DNA from: Novilysobacter antarcticus
Lineage (GTDB): Bacteria > Pseudomonadota > Gammaproteobacteria > Xanthomonadales > Xanthomonadaceae
Reading direction: 5' to 3'
NCBI RefSeq assembly: GCF_019802285.1
Contig: NZ_JAIEUJ010000002.1
Span: forward strand, 894,601 to 958,600
Length of the DNA stretch: 64,000 nucleotides
Part shown: piece by piece, positions 41,374 through 50,332 of the stretch
Position numbering within the stretch: position 1 is the first letter of the stretch
Layout: the number at the start of each line of letters is the position of its first letter
Made by a program: the position numbers and the translations under genes
Notes under the pieces: generated by a model
What the model saw: only the letters and a program-made list of their open reading frames with translations
Database searches by the model: none
What the model was told of the DNA's origin: nothing

Positions 41374-44300
41374 ATGATCGGCTTCCCGAAGCGCCATCGC
41401 CTGGACCCGGACCTGACACCGGAGGAGCGCGAGGAGCGGATCGCCGAGCTGCGCCGCAAGCGCCATGCGCGCATGCGCGTTCTCGCCATCCGCAGCGCGG
41501 TGCTCACCGGCGCGCTGGTGGTGCTGCTGGTGGTCGTCGTCTACTGGCTGGTCAGCACGATCGGTGGCCGTGACGTCCTCCTGGGCCAGATCGTCCAGCG
41601 CCTGCCCGCCAACGCCACGTTGAGCTGGCAGAAGGCGGAAGGCCCGGTGTCGGGGCCATTGACGATGCACGATGTGCGTTTTACCTACGACGCGATCGTC
41701 TTCACCGCCCAGCGGGTGACGCTGGAACCCGCGCTGCTGCCGCTGCTGGGCAGGCACCTGCGCCTGGACGCGCTGCAGGTGGAGAACGCGACGCTGGACC
41801 TGCCGGCCAGCGACGAGCCGTTCGAGCTCCCGCGCTGGCCCGATTCCTTGCCGCAGATCGCCCCGCCACTGGCGATGACGGCCGACGACATCCAGATCGA
41901 TGGCTTCCAGATCCGCAGCGACGGCGAGCCGACCATCAACATCCGTCGCCTGCGCGGCGGCTTGCAGGCCAAGCCCGGCAGCCTGCACGTGGAGGAGCTG
42001 GTGGTCGACAGCGACCGCGGCCGTTTCACCGCCCACGGCGACTACGCCCCGGCGGACAATTACCGCAGCGACCTGCTGGTGACCGCAGTGCTCCCGGCGG
42101 CGCCCGGCCGCACCCCGGCGCGGCTTGGCCTGGTCGCGCGCGGCGATCTGGACGAGATGGACCTGGGCCTTGGCGGCCGGGCGCCGGGTGAGATTCGCGC
42201 CACGGTGGTCCTGCGCGGCAAGGACCGGCTGGTCAGCCCGCCGGCCGCCACCAGCGGACCGGTCATGGCCAGCATCAACCGCCCGCAATGGCAGCTGCGT
42301 GCCCGTGCCGACGCGCTCGACATCGGCTTGCTGACTGATCCCGGGGCCGCCCCTGCGGAAGCGCCGCTGGCCCTGCAGCTCCAGGTCGACGGGGTCGGTG
42401 GCGATGCCCGCGTTCGCGGCGAGGTGCGGCAGGGCGAGCTCAGCGCCAAGGTGCTCAACTCACGACTGCGGGTGGAGGACCAGATCCTGGACCTGGACCC
42501 GCTGCGTCTGGAATTGCTCGACGGCACGGTGGTCGCGCGCGGCTCGGCCGACTTCAACGACCCGGCCAATGCCTCCTTCCGGTTCGCCACCAATGCACGC
42601 GGCATCCAGTGGGGCAGCCCGACCCCGCTGGCCGCCGATGCCGATTTCGGTCTCGCCGGCACCCTGCAGGCGTGGGCATTGATCGGCAACGCCACCCTGA
42701 CCCGCGACGGCGAGCGCGCGACGCTCACCGTGGATGGACGCGGCAACAACGAGCGGATGGAGCTGAAGGCACTGGACGTGGCGATGCCCACCGGCACCCT
42801 CGCCGCCACCGGGCGCATCGCCTGGGCGCCGTCGCTGGCATGGGACATCGACAGCCGCCTGGCCGGCTTTGATCCGGGTTACTTCGCCGCGGGCTGGAAC
42901 GGCGCCATCAATGGCCACATCACCAGCACGGGCAGCGCCCGCGACGATGGCGGGCTGGAAGCCACCCTCGAGCTGGCCGATCTGGGTGGCCGACTGCATG
43001 GCAAGCCGCTGGACGGCAAAGGGCACTTCGCAATGTCCGGCGCCTCCCCTGCGGGGGATGTCGCGCGCTACCAGGGCGAACTGGCCCTGTCGATTGGCGG
43101 CAGCCGCATCGACGCCAAGGGCAGCTACAGCGACCGGGTGGATGTCGACGCGCGCTTCGCCCCGCTGAACCTGCAGGACCTGCTACCCGATGCCAGCGGC
43201 ACACTGCGCGGCACCGCGCGCGTGCAGGGCCCGGCGGCAGGACCGGACATCCGCGCCGACCTGGTCGGCAGCAAGCTGAGGTTTGCCGATTATTCCGCCA
43301 GCACGCTGACGATCAAGGGCGAGCTGCCGTGGTCCCGCGGCGACGGCCAGCTTGCCGTCCGCGGCGACGGCCTGGCGATCGGCGCACCGGTAGACAGCCT
43401 GGTCATCGATGCGCGTGGGGCGGTGGAGCAACTGCGCCTGAGCGCCACTGCCGGGCGGGAAGGTCTCGCGTCGCTCGCGCTGGACGCCTCGTTGAACCAC
43501 CGCGGCAACCGCTGGCAGGGAACCCTGGCCCGGCTGGGCCTGGACATGGAGCGCGGCGCGGACTGGAACCTTCGCGCGCCGGCCGGGTTCGCCTGGGCGC
43601 CCGCGCCCAACGGCAGCAGTGCGACCCTCGAGCAGGCCTGTCTGGCCTCAAGCGCCGGCGGCTCGCTGTGTGTCAATGCGGACTGGCCGCGCCGTGGCCT
43701 GAACGTGGTCGGCGAAGGGCTGCCGGTCGCGCTCGTCGAGCCCTACCTGCCCGAGCGCGAGCATCGCCAGCCATGGCTGCTGCGCGGCGAGCTCGCGATC
43801 GACGCGCGCATCCGCCCGGTCGGCAATGGCTGGGACGGTGAGGCCCGCATCACCTCGTCCGGCGGCGGAATCCGCAACAGCGAGCGCTCGCGTACCGAAT
43901 TGCTCAGTTACGACAACCTCGCCCTGAAAGCCACCTTCCGGCCGCAGGGCATCGAGGCCGAGTTGGGCACCGGCTTCAACGGCGACGGCCGCATCGACGC
44001 CAGCCTGCGCACCGGCTGGGATGCCTGGTCACCCTTGAGCGGCCAGCTCTCGCTGGACACCCGTGAACTGACCTGGATGGAACTGTTCTCGCCGGACATC
44101 GTCGACCCGACCGGGGCCCTAAGCGCACAGATCAGCATCGCCGGAACGCGCGATACGCCGCAGCTGGGCGGACGCGCGAGACTGGCGGATTTCAGCACCG
44201 AGCTGCCGGCCTTGGCCATTACCCTTCGCGAAGGCAACGTCCAGCTGGACGCGCTGGCCGATGGCAGCGCAAGGATCCACGGCAGCGTGCGTTCGGCCTC

Positions 44301-45309
44301 CAGCGCCGGCAACGACGGCAACGGCGTTCTCAACATCAACGGCACCCTGGGCTGGAAGGGCGACGAGACGCCGCTGGTGCTCCGCCTGAGTGGTACCGAC
44401 GTGCTGGTCTCCGACACCCCCAACCTTCGTGCGGTGGCCAGCCCGGACCTGCAGCTCAATTATCAGATCGGCCAACCGACGCGTCTGACCGGCACCATTC
44501 TCGTGCCCGAGGCGATGGTCAACCTGGAAGGACTCGATCACGCAGTGTCGCCGTCGGCTGACGTCGTCGTGCTCGATCCCGTCAATCCCGACGACGGCCC
44601 GGGCGCGCCACTGGCCATGGACCTGCGCATCACCGTCGGCGACGACGTGCGGATGAAGGGCTTTGGCCTGACCGGCAAGGTCGACGGCAACATCCAGCTG
44701 CTGGCGAGGCCCGGACGCGAACTCGCTGCGAACGGTTCGATCAACGTCGCCGGCGAGTACAAGGCCTACGGCCAGGACCTGAAGATCACCCGGGGCCTGC
44801 TCAGGTGGTCCAATGATCCGGTCTCCAATCCCGTCGTCAACCTGCGCGCCGAGCGGGTGATCGGCGAGGTCACCGCCGGCGTGGATGTGAGCGGGCGCGC
44901 CAGTGCGCCGCAGGCCTCGGTGTGGTCCAACCCGGCCAGTTCGCAGCCCGAGGCGCTGGCCTACCTGACCCTCGGCCGGCCACTGTCCACGCTGACCGGT
45001 GATGAGCGCGGCGACCTCAACGCGGCCAACGCCGCGCTGACCGCCGGCGGCGGCATGCTGGCCTCGCAGCTGGCGACCAGGATCGGTCTGGAGGATGCCG
45101 GCGTCACCCAGAGCCGCGCGCTGGGCAGCAGCGTGTTCGGCTTCGGCAAGCAGCTCTCGCCGCGGATGTACGTCGGCTACGGTGTCTCGTTGCTGGGAAC
45201 CGGCCAGGTGCTGACTTTGAAGTACCTGCTCGACCACGGCTTCGACATCGAGATCGAGTCGAGCACCCTGGAGGATCGCGGCTCGATCAACTGGCGCCTG
45301 GAGAAGTAG
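41374..45309 (+). CDS. tamB: translocation and assembly module subunit TamB (AsmA-like lipid-transfer protein)
   Basis: TamB (1311 residues) is the inner membrane anchored partner of TamA, spanning the periplasm. Its long beta-rich groove (DUF490 at the C-terminus) is thought to conduct phospholipids. One N-terminal membrane helix lies at about 38-61, followed by repeated beta-strand segments. The C-terminal DUF490 region includes ITVGDDVRMKGFGLTGKVDG, EYKAYGQDLKITRGLLRW, SNPASSQPEALAYLTLGRPL and KQLSPRMYVGYGVSLLGTGQ. ATG 41374 is chosen over GTG 41368, which overlaps the tamA stop; either is possible. Confidence 0.93.
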   Translation: MIGFPKRHRLDPDLTPEEREERIAELRRKRHARMRVLAIRSAVLTGALVVLLVVVVYWLVSTIGGRDVLLGQIVQRLPANATLSWQKAEGPVSGPLTMHDVRFTYDAIVFTAQRVTLEPALLPLLGRHLRLDALQVENATLDLPASDEPFELPRWPDSLPQIAPPLAMTADDIQIDGFQIRSDGEPTINIRRLRGGLQAKPGSLHVEELVVDSDRGRFTAHGDYAPADNYRSDLLVTAVLPAAPGRTPARLGLVARGDLDEMDLGLGGRAPGEIRATVVLRGKDRLVSPPAATSGPVMASINRPQWQLRARADALDIGLLTDPGAAPAEAPLALQLQVDGVGGDARVRGEVRQGELSAKVLNSRLRVEDQILDLDPLRLELLDGTVVARGSADFNDPANASFRFATNARGIQWGSPTPLAADADFGLAGTLQAWALIGNATLTRDGERATLTVDGRGNNERMELKALDVAMPTGTLAATGRIAWAPSLAWDIDSRLAGFDPGYFAAGWNGAINGHITSTGSARDDGGLEATLELADLGGRLHGKPLDGKGHFAMSGASPAGDVARYQGELALSIGGSRIDAKGSYSDRVDVDARFAPLNLQDLLPDASGTLRGTARVQGPAAGPDIRADLVGSKLRFADYSASTLTIKGELPWSRGDGQLAVRGDGLAIGAPVDSLVIDARGAVEQLRLSATAGREGLASLALDASLNHRGNRWQGTLARLGLDMERGADWNLRAPAGFAWAPAPNGSSATLEQACLASSAGGSLCVNADWPRRGLNVVGEGLPVALVEPYLPEREHRQPWLLRGELAIDARIRPVGNGWDGEARITSSGGGIRNSERSRTELLSYDNLALKATFRPQGIEAELGTGFNGDGRIDASLRTGWDAWSPLSGQLSLDTRELTWMELFSPDIVDPTGALSAQISIAGTRDTPQLGGRARLADFSTELPALAITLREGNVQLDALADGSARIHGSVRSASSAGNDGNGVLNINGTLGWKGDETPLVLRLSGTDVLVSDTPNLRAVASPDLQLNYQIGQPTRLTGTILVPEAMVNLEGLDHAVSPSADVVVLDPVNPDDGPGAPLAMDLRITVGDDVRMKGFGLTGKVDGNIQLLARPGRELAANGSINVAGEYKAYGQDLKITRGLLRWSNDPVSNPVVNLRAERVIGEVTAGVDVSGRASAPQASVWSNPASSQPEALAYLTLGRPLSTLTGDERGDLNAANAALTAGGGMLASQLATRIGLEDAGVTQSRALGSSVFGFGKQLSPRMYVGYGVSLLGTGQVLTLKYLLDHGFDIEIESSTLEDRGSINWRLEK

Positions 45310-45345
45310 CCGGCCCCGGCAACCGCGACAGCTACCGGTCCGGGA

Positions 45346-46041
45346 CTATTCGGCGGGAAGGCCGATCACGTGGCCCAGCTTCTCGCGCTTGGTCGCCAGG
45401 TACCGCTGGTTGCTGGGGTTGTGCCCGACCAGGATCGATATCCGTTCCGGGACCTGCACCCCGAGCTTCTGCAGGGCCACGACCTTGGCCGGGTTGTTGG
45501 TCATCAGGCGCAACGCACCAACGCCGAAATGGGCCAGCATCGGTTGGCACAGGCCGTAATGGCGCTGGTCTGCGGCGAAGCCCAGGTCCTCGTTGGCCTG
45601 CACGGTGTCGGCGCCGGCATCCTGCAGGTGGTACGCGCGGATCTTGTTGATCAGGCCGATGCCCCGTCCTTCCTGACGCAGGTAGAGCACGATGCCGCGG
45701 CCTTCAGTCGCGATCCGACGCAGGGCCTCCTCCAGCTGCGCACCGCAATCGCAGCGCTGGCTGAAGAAAGCGTCCCCGGTCAGGCATTCCGAATGCACCC
45801 GCGCCAATACCGGCTCGCCGTCGTCCAGATCGCCCAGGGTCAGCGCCACGTGTTCCTTGCCGCTGGCCGGATCGATGAACCCGTGCAGGCGGAAGGTCGC
45901 CCACGGCGTGGGCAGCTCGCAACTGTCGACGTAGCGGATTTCCGCATCGGCGTCCGCGCTCGACGGCACTGGCAGGCGCACGTCAGCCGCCGGCGTGGCA
46001 TCGGCGGCGTGGGGATCGACGGCGGGACTGGGGTCACTCAT
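45346..46041 (-). CDS. ribA: GTP cyclohydrolase II
   Basis: RibA opens GTP to 2,5-diamino-6-ribosylamino-pyrimidinone phosphate, the first step of riboflavin synthesis. The 231-residue product has the zinc site Cys86/Cys97/Cys99 in [18 protein letters not shown], and [20 protein letters not shown]. The C-terminal part includes [20 protein letters not shown]. It lacks the DHBP-synthase half found in RibBA fusions. The start is ATG 46041; the extra 22 codons upstream are not conserved. It follows mgtE on the same strand after 138 bp. Confidence 0.95.
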   Translation of the reverse strand: MSDPSPAVDPHAADATPAADVRLPVPSSADADAEIRYVDSCELPTPWATFRLHGFIDPASGKEHVALTLGDLDDGEPVLARVHSECLTGDAFFSQRCDCGAQLEEALRRIATEGRGIVLYLRQEGRGIGLINKIRAYHLQDAGADTVQANEDLGFAADQRHYGLCQPMLAHFGVGALRLMTNNPAKVVALQKLGVQVPERISILVGHNPSNQRYLATKREKLGHVIGLPAE

Positions 46042-46179
46042 TGCGGTTCCTGCACAACGTGGGGAATGGCGGCGAACGGGGCCATTGTCCTCCAACCGTC
46101 GCAGCAACAGTCCTGTGAATGGGTGCGATCGCGCAATTCACAAGCGCGCGCGGGGTGCCGGTGGCGCCGGCAGCAGAGC

Positions 46180-47613
46180 TCAGGCGATGGCGTGGCCCAT
46201 CCAGGACAGCATCACCTTGGCGATGCCGAAGTAGATCAGGATGCCGATGCCATCCGCCAGCGAGGTGATCAAAGGCGAGCTGGCCGAGGCCGGATCGGCC
46301 TTGAACCGGTTGAGCAGGAACGGCAATGACATGCCCATCAGGCTGCCCACCAGCACGATCAGAAGCATGGTCGTGGCCACCACCAAGGCAATCGCCGGAC
46401 CGCCACGGAACAGGCCGATCGCGCTGACCGCGAGGGCCATCGTCAGCCCCAGCAAGGTGGACACGACCAGTTCGCGCACCAGCATGCTGCCCCAGTCGCG
46501 CATCTCCACATCGCCGGTGGCCAGTGCGCGCACCATCAGCGTGGCGGACTGGGCACCGGCGTTTCCGCCGCTGGCGATCAGCAACGGCAGGAAGAACACC
46601 AGCGCCATGTTGGCGGCGATGAGATCCTCGAAGTGGGCGATGCCCGCGCCCGAGAACAGGTTCGCGAACACCAGCAGGACTAGCCAGTACACCCGCTGGC
46701 GGTACAGCAGGGACACCGTGGCGTCCTTCATGCTCATCGTCAGCGTGCCCAGGGTACCGCCGGACTTGTGGAAGTCCTCGGTCGCCTCGGCCTCGGCCAC
46801 GTCCATCGCGTCATCGGAGGTGACGATGCCAACCATGCGCTCGTCCCGATCGATGACCGGCAGCGCGATGAAGTCGTAACGGGCGATCTTGTTCGCCGCC
46901 TCGACCTGGTCGGCGTCGACGTAGACGGTGACCGGATTGGGCGCCATGACCTCCAGGACGGGGGTGTCCGGGTCGGCCAGGATCAGCCGGCGCAAGGTCG
47001 CCACGCCGATCAGGTGGCGGTCGTGGTCGACCACGTAGGACGTGTAGATGGTCTCCTTGTCGGGGGCGACCCGGCGCAGCTCGGCGATCGCCTGGCCCGC
47101 GGTCAGGTCCGGGGTCAGGGTCGCGTACTCGGAGGTCATCAGCGCGCCAACGCTGTCGCGCGGGTAGCTGGCCAGACGCCGGATGTCGTCGCGCTCGGCC
47201 TGTGCCAGCGCCGGCAGCAGCCGTTCGCGGCGATCGGCCGGCAGCGTGTTGAACAGGTCCACGCGTTCGTCGGCGGACATCAGGTTGAGCAGCTCGAGCA
47301 CCTGCGCGCGCGGCATGCCGGCAACCAACTCGGTCTGCAGCTCCAGCGGCAGATAGCCGAACAGCAACGCGAGCTGGTCAGCGGTAATCAGCGGCAGCAC
47401 CTGCGCCTGTTGCTCCGGCTCCAGCCGGGTCAGTACGTCGGCCAGATCGGCGGCGAGGACGTCCACCAATTCGCGCCGAAGCGCCTCGTGTTCGCCGCGC
47501 TCCAGCTCGGCGGCGATCGCCTCAGCGACGAGGTCGGCATCGAAGTTGCCCTCCGCGTCAGCCCGGTACAGGAGGCGGGTGTCGGGCTGCTTCTTCTTCT
47601 TGAGGTTGATCAC
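46180..47613 (-). CDS. mgtE: magnesium transporter MgtE
   Basis: MgtE (477 residues) is a dimeric, Mg2+-gated channel. The N-terminal helical MgtE-N domain (about 30-135, with LLPALAQAERDDIRRLASYP) is followed by two CBS domains (about 140-260). The C-terminal pore domain has five membrane helices (about 290-470) and the conserved LLIASGGNAGAQSATLMVRA pore segment. The start is GTG 47613 (MINLKKKKQPD) with GGAGG 5-9 bases upstream. That binding site is buried in a hairpin in a 180-nt leader, suggesting regulated translation. Confidence 0.94.
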   Translation of the reverse strand: MINLKKKKQPDTRLLYRADAEGNFDADLVAEAIAAELERGEHEALRRELVDVLAADLADVLTRLEPEQQAQVLPLITADQLALLFGYLPLELQTELVAGMPRAQVLELLNLMSADERVDLFNTLPADRRERLLPALAQAERDDIRRLASYPRDSVGALMTSEYATLTPDLTAGQAIAELRRVAPDKETIYTSYVVDHDRHLIGVATLRRLILADPDTPVLEVMAPNPVTVYVDADQVEAANKIARYDFIALPVIDRDERMVGIVTSDDAMDVAEAEATEDFHKSGGTLGTLTMSMKDATVSLLYRQRVYWLVLLVFANLFSGAGIAHFEDLIAANMALVFFLPLLIASGGNAGAQSATLMVRALATGDVEMRDWGSMLVRELVVSTLLGLTMALAVSAIGLFRGGPAIALVVATTMLLIVLVGSLMGMSLPFLLNRFKADPASASSPLITSLADGIGILIYFGIAKVMLSWMGHAIA

Positions 47614-47793
47614 GGGGTGCCTCCGGAGGTCGCGACGTGGCGACCACGGAGGCGGGCAGCGCCGGCTTACCGGATCGCTGCAGGCTCCACGTACCGCCAG
47701 GGACTCGCGCGGTCCATGGTGTAGGGGAAAGTTCTAGGTCGACTCGGTCTGTCCACGGTGCGGGCATGGCCGGAGGAAACAGGCCCCGGCAGC
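47614..47793 (-). promoter_or_regulatory. long mgtE 5' leader with sequestered ribosome binding site
   Basis: A strong promoter at 47800-47828 would start transcription near 47793, giving a leader of about 180 nt. Its last part (47619-47653) folds into a hairpin. The outer stem pairs 47619-47625 with 47647-47653 (7 bp), the inner stem pairs 47628-47633 with 47640-47645 (6 bp), and the loop is 6 bases. The mgtE Shine-Dalgarno GGAGG lies within the outer stem. A second anti-Shine-Dalgarno element (CCTCCGG on the minus strand) sits at 47770-47776 and could compete. Confidence 0.5.
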
Positions 47794-47799
47794 CGCCGA

Positions 47800-47828
47800 A
47801 GTCTAGGAAGGGCCACGGCTGTGGTCAA
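47800..47828 (-). promoter_or_regulatory. sigma-70-type promoter of mgtE
   Basis: On the minus strand TTGACC (47823-47828) and TAGACT (47800-47805) are separated by exactly 17 bp. The -35 matches TTGACA in five of six positions and the -10 matches TATAAT in four of six. It lies about 190 bp upstream of the mgtE start and 22 bp before the mnmG stop. Confidence 0.6.
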
Positions 47829-47849
47829 CCGGCACGCCGACTCGACGGT

Positions 47850-49739
47850 TCAGGCGACCCGGTGCCGGCGCGCGCCCACCAGATGCACCAGCAGCAACGA
47901 GATCGCCGCCGGGGTCATGCCGGGGATGCGTTGGGCCTGGCCAACCGTCTGCGGCCGCACCTGCTCCAGCTTGCCGGCCAGCTCCACTGACAGGCCGTGG
48001 ACCCGGCCGTAGTCGAAATCGCCCGCGATCGGCGTGCTTTCGTGGCGGAGTTGGCGCGCGATCTCGGCGTTCTGGCGGTCCAGGTAGCCGGCGTATTTCA
48101 CCCCGATCTGGACCTGTTCGGCGACCGCCGGATCCACCACGCCGGGACCAAGCGAGGGTATCGACACCAGCCGGGCGTAATCGATCTCGGGGCGCTTGAG
48201 CAGGTCGCGCGCACTGGTCTCGCGGCTCAGTTCAATGCCCAGACCACCGGCGACCTCGGTACCGAGCGGGTTGCCCGGAGACATCCAGATCGCGCCCAGC
48301 CGGGCGTTCTCCGCATCGATCGCGTCGCGCTTGGCGGCGAAGGCGTTCCAACGCGCATCATCGACCAGCCCGAGATCGCGCCCGGTGGCGGTCAGACGCA
48401 GATCCGCGTTGTCCTCGCGCAGCTGCAGGCGGTATTCGGCGCGGCTGGTGAACATCCGGTAAGGCTCGGTAGTGCCGTGGGTGATCAGGTCATCCACCAG
48501 CACACCGATGTAGGCCTCATCGCGGCGCGGGCACCAGCCCTCGTGTCCCTTCACCTGTCGGGCCGCGTTGACGCCAGCGAGCAGCCCCTGCGCGGCCGCC
48601 TCCTCGTACCCCGTGGTGCCATTGATCTGGCCGGCGAAGAACAGCCCGGCGACCGCCTTGGTCTCCAGCGTCGCCTTAAGGCCGCGCGGGTCGAAGTAGT
48701 CGTATTCGATCGCGTAGCCGGCGCGGGTGACATGGGCGTTCTCGAAGCCGCGGATGGAGCGCACCAGCTCCAGCTGCACGTCGAACGGCAGCGAGGTGGA
48801 AATACCGTTGGGATAGATCTCCGTTACGCCCAGGCCCTCGGGTTCGACGAAGATCTGGTGACTGGCCTTTTCGGCGAAGCGCACCACCTTGTCCTCGATC
48901 GACGGGCAATAGCGCGGGCCGATGCCATCGATCTGGCCGGTGTAGAGGGGCGAGCGGTCCAGTGCCCCGCGAATGATCTCGTGGGTGCGCTCGCAGGTCT
49001 CGGCGATCCAGCACGACACCTGGCGCGGGTGGTCATCGCGCGATCCCATGAAGGACATCACCGGGCGGGGGTCATCGCCGGGCTGCTCCACCATGACCGA
49101 GTAGTCCAGGCTGCGGCCGTCGATGCGTGGCGGGGTGCCGGTCTTCAGCCGGTCGACCACGAAGGGCCCTTCGCGCAAGCGCTGGGCCAGGGTGACCGAC
49201 GGTGGATCGCCCACCCGGCCGCCGGCGTGGCTCGTCAGTCCGACATGGATCTTGCCGGCAAGGAAAGTCCCGGCAGTGAGCACGACCGCCGGCGCGCGAA
49301 AGCGCAGCCCCGCCTGTGTGGTCACCCCACCAACCCGTCCGGCCTCGAAATCGATATCGTCCACCGCCGACTGGAACACGGTCAGCCCCGGCTGGCGCTC
49401 GACCGCCGCGCGGATGAAGGCGCGATACAGGCTGCGGTCGGCCTGGCAACGGGTCGCCCGTACCGCAGGGCCCTTGCTTGCATTGAGCCGGCGCCACTGG
49501 ATACCCGCAGCGTCAGCCGCATGCGCCATCACCCCACCCAGGGCGTCGATCTCGCGCACCAGATGGCCCTTGCCGATCCCGCCGATGGCCGGATTGCAGC
49601 TCATCGCGCCGATCGTCTCGATGTTGTGGGTCAGCAGCAGCGTGCGCGCCCCTGCGCGCGCGGCCGCCAGTGCCGCCTCGGTGCCGGCATGGCCGCCGCC
49701 GACCACGATCACGTCATATTGGTAGAAGTCGTTTTTCAT
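47850..49739 (-). CDS. mnmG: tRNA uridine-5-carboxymethylaminomethyl modification enzyme MnmG (GidA)
   Basis: MnmG is the FAD enzyme that, with MnmE, modifies U34 of certain tRNAs to cmnm5U, improving decoding accuracy. The 629-residue protein has the FAD motif [20 protein letters not shown] and the block [20 protein letters not shown]. Later blocks are [18 protein letters not shown] sequence, [12 protein letters not shown] and [20 protein letters not shown]. The C-terminal MnmE-binding helical domain is present. The start is ATG 49739 (MKNDFYQYD). A TACACT-like -10 at 49812-49817 (minus) is a weak promoter candidate. Confidence 0.97.
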   Translation of the reverse strand: MKNDFYQYDVIVVGGGHAGTEAALAAARAGARTLLLTHNIETIGAMSCNPAIGGIGKGHLVREIDALGGVMAHAADAAGIQWRRLNASKGPAVRATRCQADRSLYRAFIRAAVERQPGLTVFQSAVDDIDFEAGRVGGVTTQAGLRFRAPAVVLTAGTFLAGKIHVGLTSHAGGRVGDPPSVTLAQRLREGPFVVDRLKTGTPPRIDGRSLDYSVMVEQPGDDPRPVMSFMGSRDDHPRQVSCWIAETCERTHEIIRGALDRSPLYTGQIDGIGPRYCPSIEDKVVRFAEKASHQIFVEPEGLGVTEIYPNGISTSLPFDVQLELVRSIRGFENAHVTRAGYAIEYDYFDPRGLKATLETKAVAGLFFAGQINGTTGYEEAAAQGLLAGVNAARQVKGHEGWCPRRDEAYIGVLVDDLITHGTTEPYRMFTSRAEYRLQLREDNADLRLTATGRDLGLVDDARWNAFAAKRDAIDAENARLGAIWMSPGNPLGTEVAGGLGIELSRETSARDLLKRPEIDYARLVSIPSLGPGVVDPAVAEQVQIGVKYAGYLDRQNAEIARQLRHESTPIAGDFDYGRVHGLSVELAGKLEQVRPQTVGQAQRIPGMTPAAISLLLVHLVGARRHRVA

Positions 49740-49908
49740 GTCGCAAACCGGGAAGGCGGAACCCGCCAATGGCGCGCAGGCTGCCGGTATTGGCGCCAGC
49801 GCAGGGAAGGAAGTGTACGCCGATCAAGCACTTGCCACTAAAACCGACCCAGAGGATCGCGCCTGAAAGCGAGTGTCAGGACGTCCATCCCGCAACGCGG
49901 GTCAACCT

Positions 49909-49925
49909 TGGCACGCTTCGTGCGT
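49909..49925 (+). promoter_or_regulatory. sigma-54 (-24/-12) promoter candidate
   Basis: TTGGCACG-CTTC-GTGCG shows GG (49910-49911) and GC (49922-49923) separated by exactly 10 bases. The -24 element matches YTGGCACG in all eight positions. The -12 element GTGCG keeps TGC of the consensus TTGCW. Start of transcription would be near 49935. No enhancer site was identified. Confidence 0.5.
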
Positions 49926-49934
49926 TATCACTCA

Positions 49935-50046
49935 TGCACCCAACGGGGCAGGCGCCAGGCGCCGGTCGGGATTGGAACAGGGCCGACCATGTGCCCGTCG
50001 GGGAAGCACCAGGGCCGAATGTCGGGGGACATTCGGCCCTTTTTTT
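49935..50046 (+). ncRNA. candidate small RNA with intrinsic terminator
   Basis: Between mnmG and the lipoprotein gene, a predicted transcript of about 112 nt starts after the sigma-54-like site and ends in a textbook terminator (50011-50046). A 6-bp hairpin (GGTCGG at 49964-49969 with CCGACC at 49983-49988) displays TTGGAA in its loop, and the terminator loop also holds GGGGG followed by A. GGA motifs in loops are what CsrA/RsmA-type proteins bind. It is not the leader of any plus-strand gene: the next gene downstream, 50333-50902, is on the other strand. No known RNA family is recognised; RNase P, tmRNA, 6S and SRP features are absent. Confidence 0.45.
50011..50046 (+). terminator. strong Rho-independent terminator
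   Basis: AGGGCCGAATGT (50011-50022) pairs perfectly with ACATTCGGCCCT (50029-50040) around a six-base loop. Seven T (50040-50046) follow. The orientation is plus, so it serves the candidate small RNA and no annotated protein gene. Confidence 0.85.
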
Positions 50047-50158
50047 GTCCGCCAGATGCACACCGTCACGCTTTGCGCGAGACACCAGTCGATCAAGCTG
50101 CGCCGGAAACGCAATGCCGCAACCGTGGCAATGCATCGCTTACAGCTGCCCCGAAAGG

Positions 50159-50185
50159 CGAAAGCCCCGCGTGGCGGGGCTTTCG
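50159..50185. terminator. 12-bp GC-rich hairpin
   Basis: CGAAAGCCCCGC (50159-50170) and GCGGGGCTTTCG (50174-50185) form a perfect 12-bp stem with a three-base loop. It resembles intrinsic terminators of GC-rich bacteria but lacks a real T-run on either strand. It may end transcription of the lipoprotein gene coming from the right. Confidence 0.45.
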
Positions 50186-50197
50186 GGTGTAGGCGCC

Positions 50198-50249
50198 GAT
50201 GCCAGACAAGGGCGGAACAGGGGGGATCCGAGATTCCTTGTCGGGCATC
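50198..50249. repeat. imperfect 14-bp inverted repeat
   Basis: GATGCCAGACAAGG (50198-50211) and CCTTGTCGGGCATC (50236-50249) are complementary except at one position, with a 24-base loop. A separate 17-bp near-palindrome, ACGTCGCA-T-TGCGACGT, follows at 50272-50288. These lie in the non-coding stretch 49740-50332. Apart from these repeats, the small RNA and its promoter, and the 50159-50185 hairpin, I see nothing else there. Confidence 0.5.
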
Positions 50250-50332
50250 AGCATTGAAGCGATAACTGATTACGTCGCATTGCGACGTTGTTTGTCAATA
50301 GCTGGCCTGCAGTGCCGGTCCACCGATACCGA

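Noticed and set aside
46156..46172. Small hairpin TGCCGG/CCGGCA just after mgtE
   Set aside because: Six base pairs and no T-run; too weak to call a terminator.
47997..49841. 614-codon plus-strand frame opposite mnmG
   Set aside because: Shadow of a clear MnmG gene.
49873..50265. 130-codon plus-strand frame in the mnmG/lipoprotein gap
   Set aside because: It runs through the strong terminator at 50011-50046, has no ribosome binding site and an Arg-rich composition; a small RNA explains the region better.
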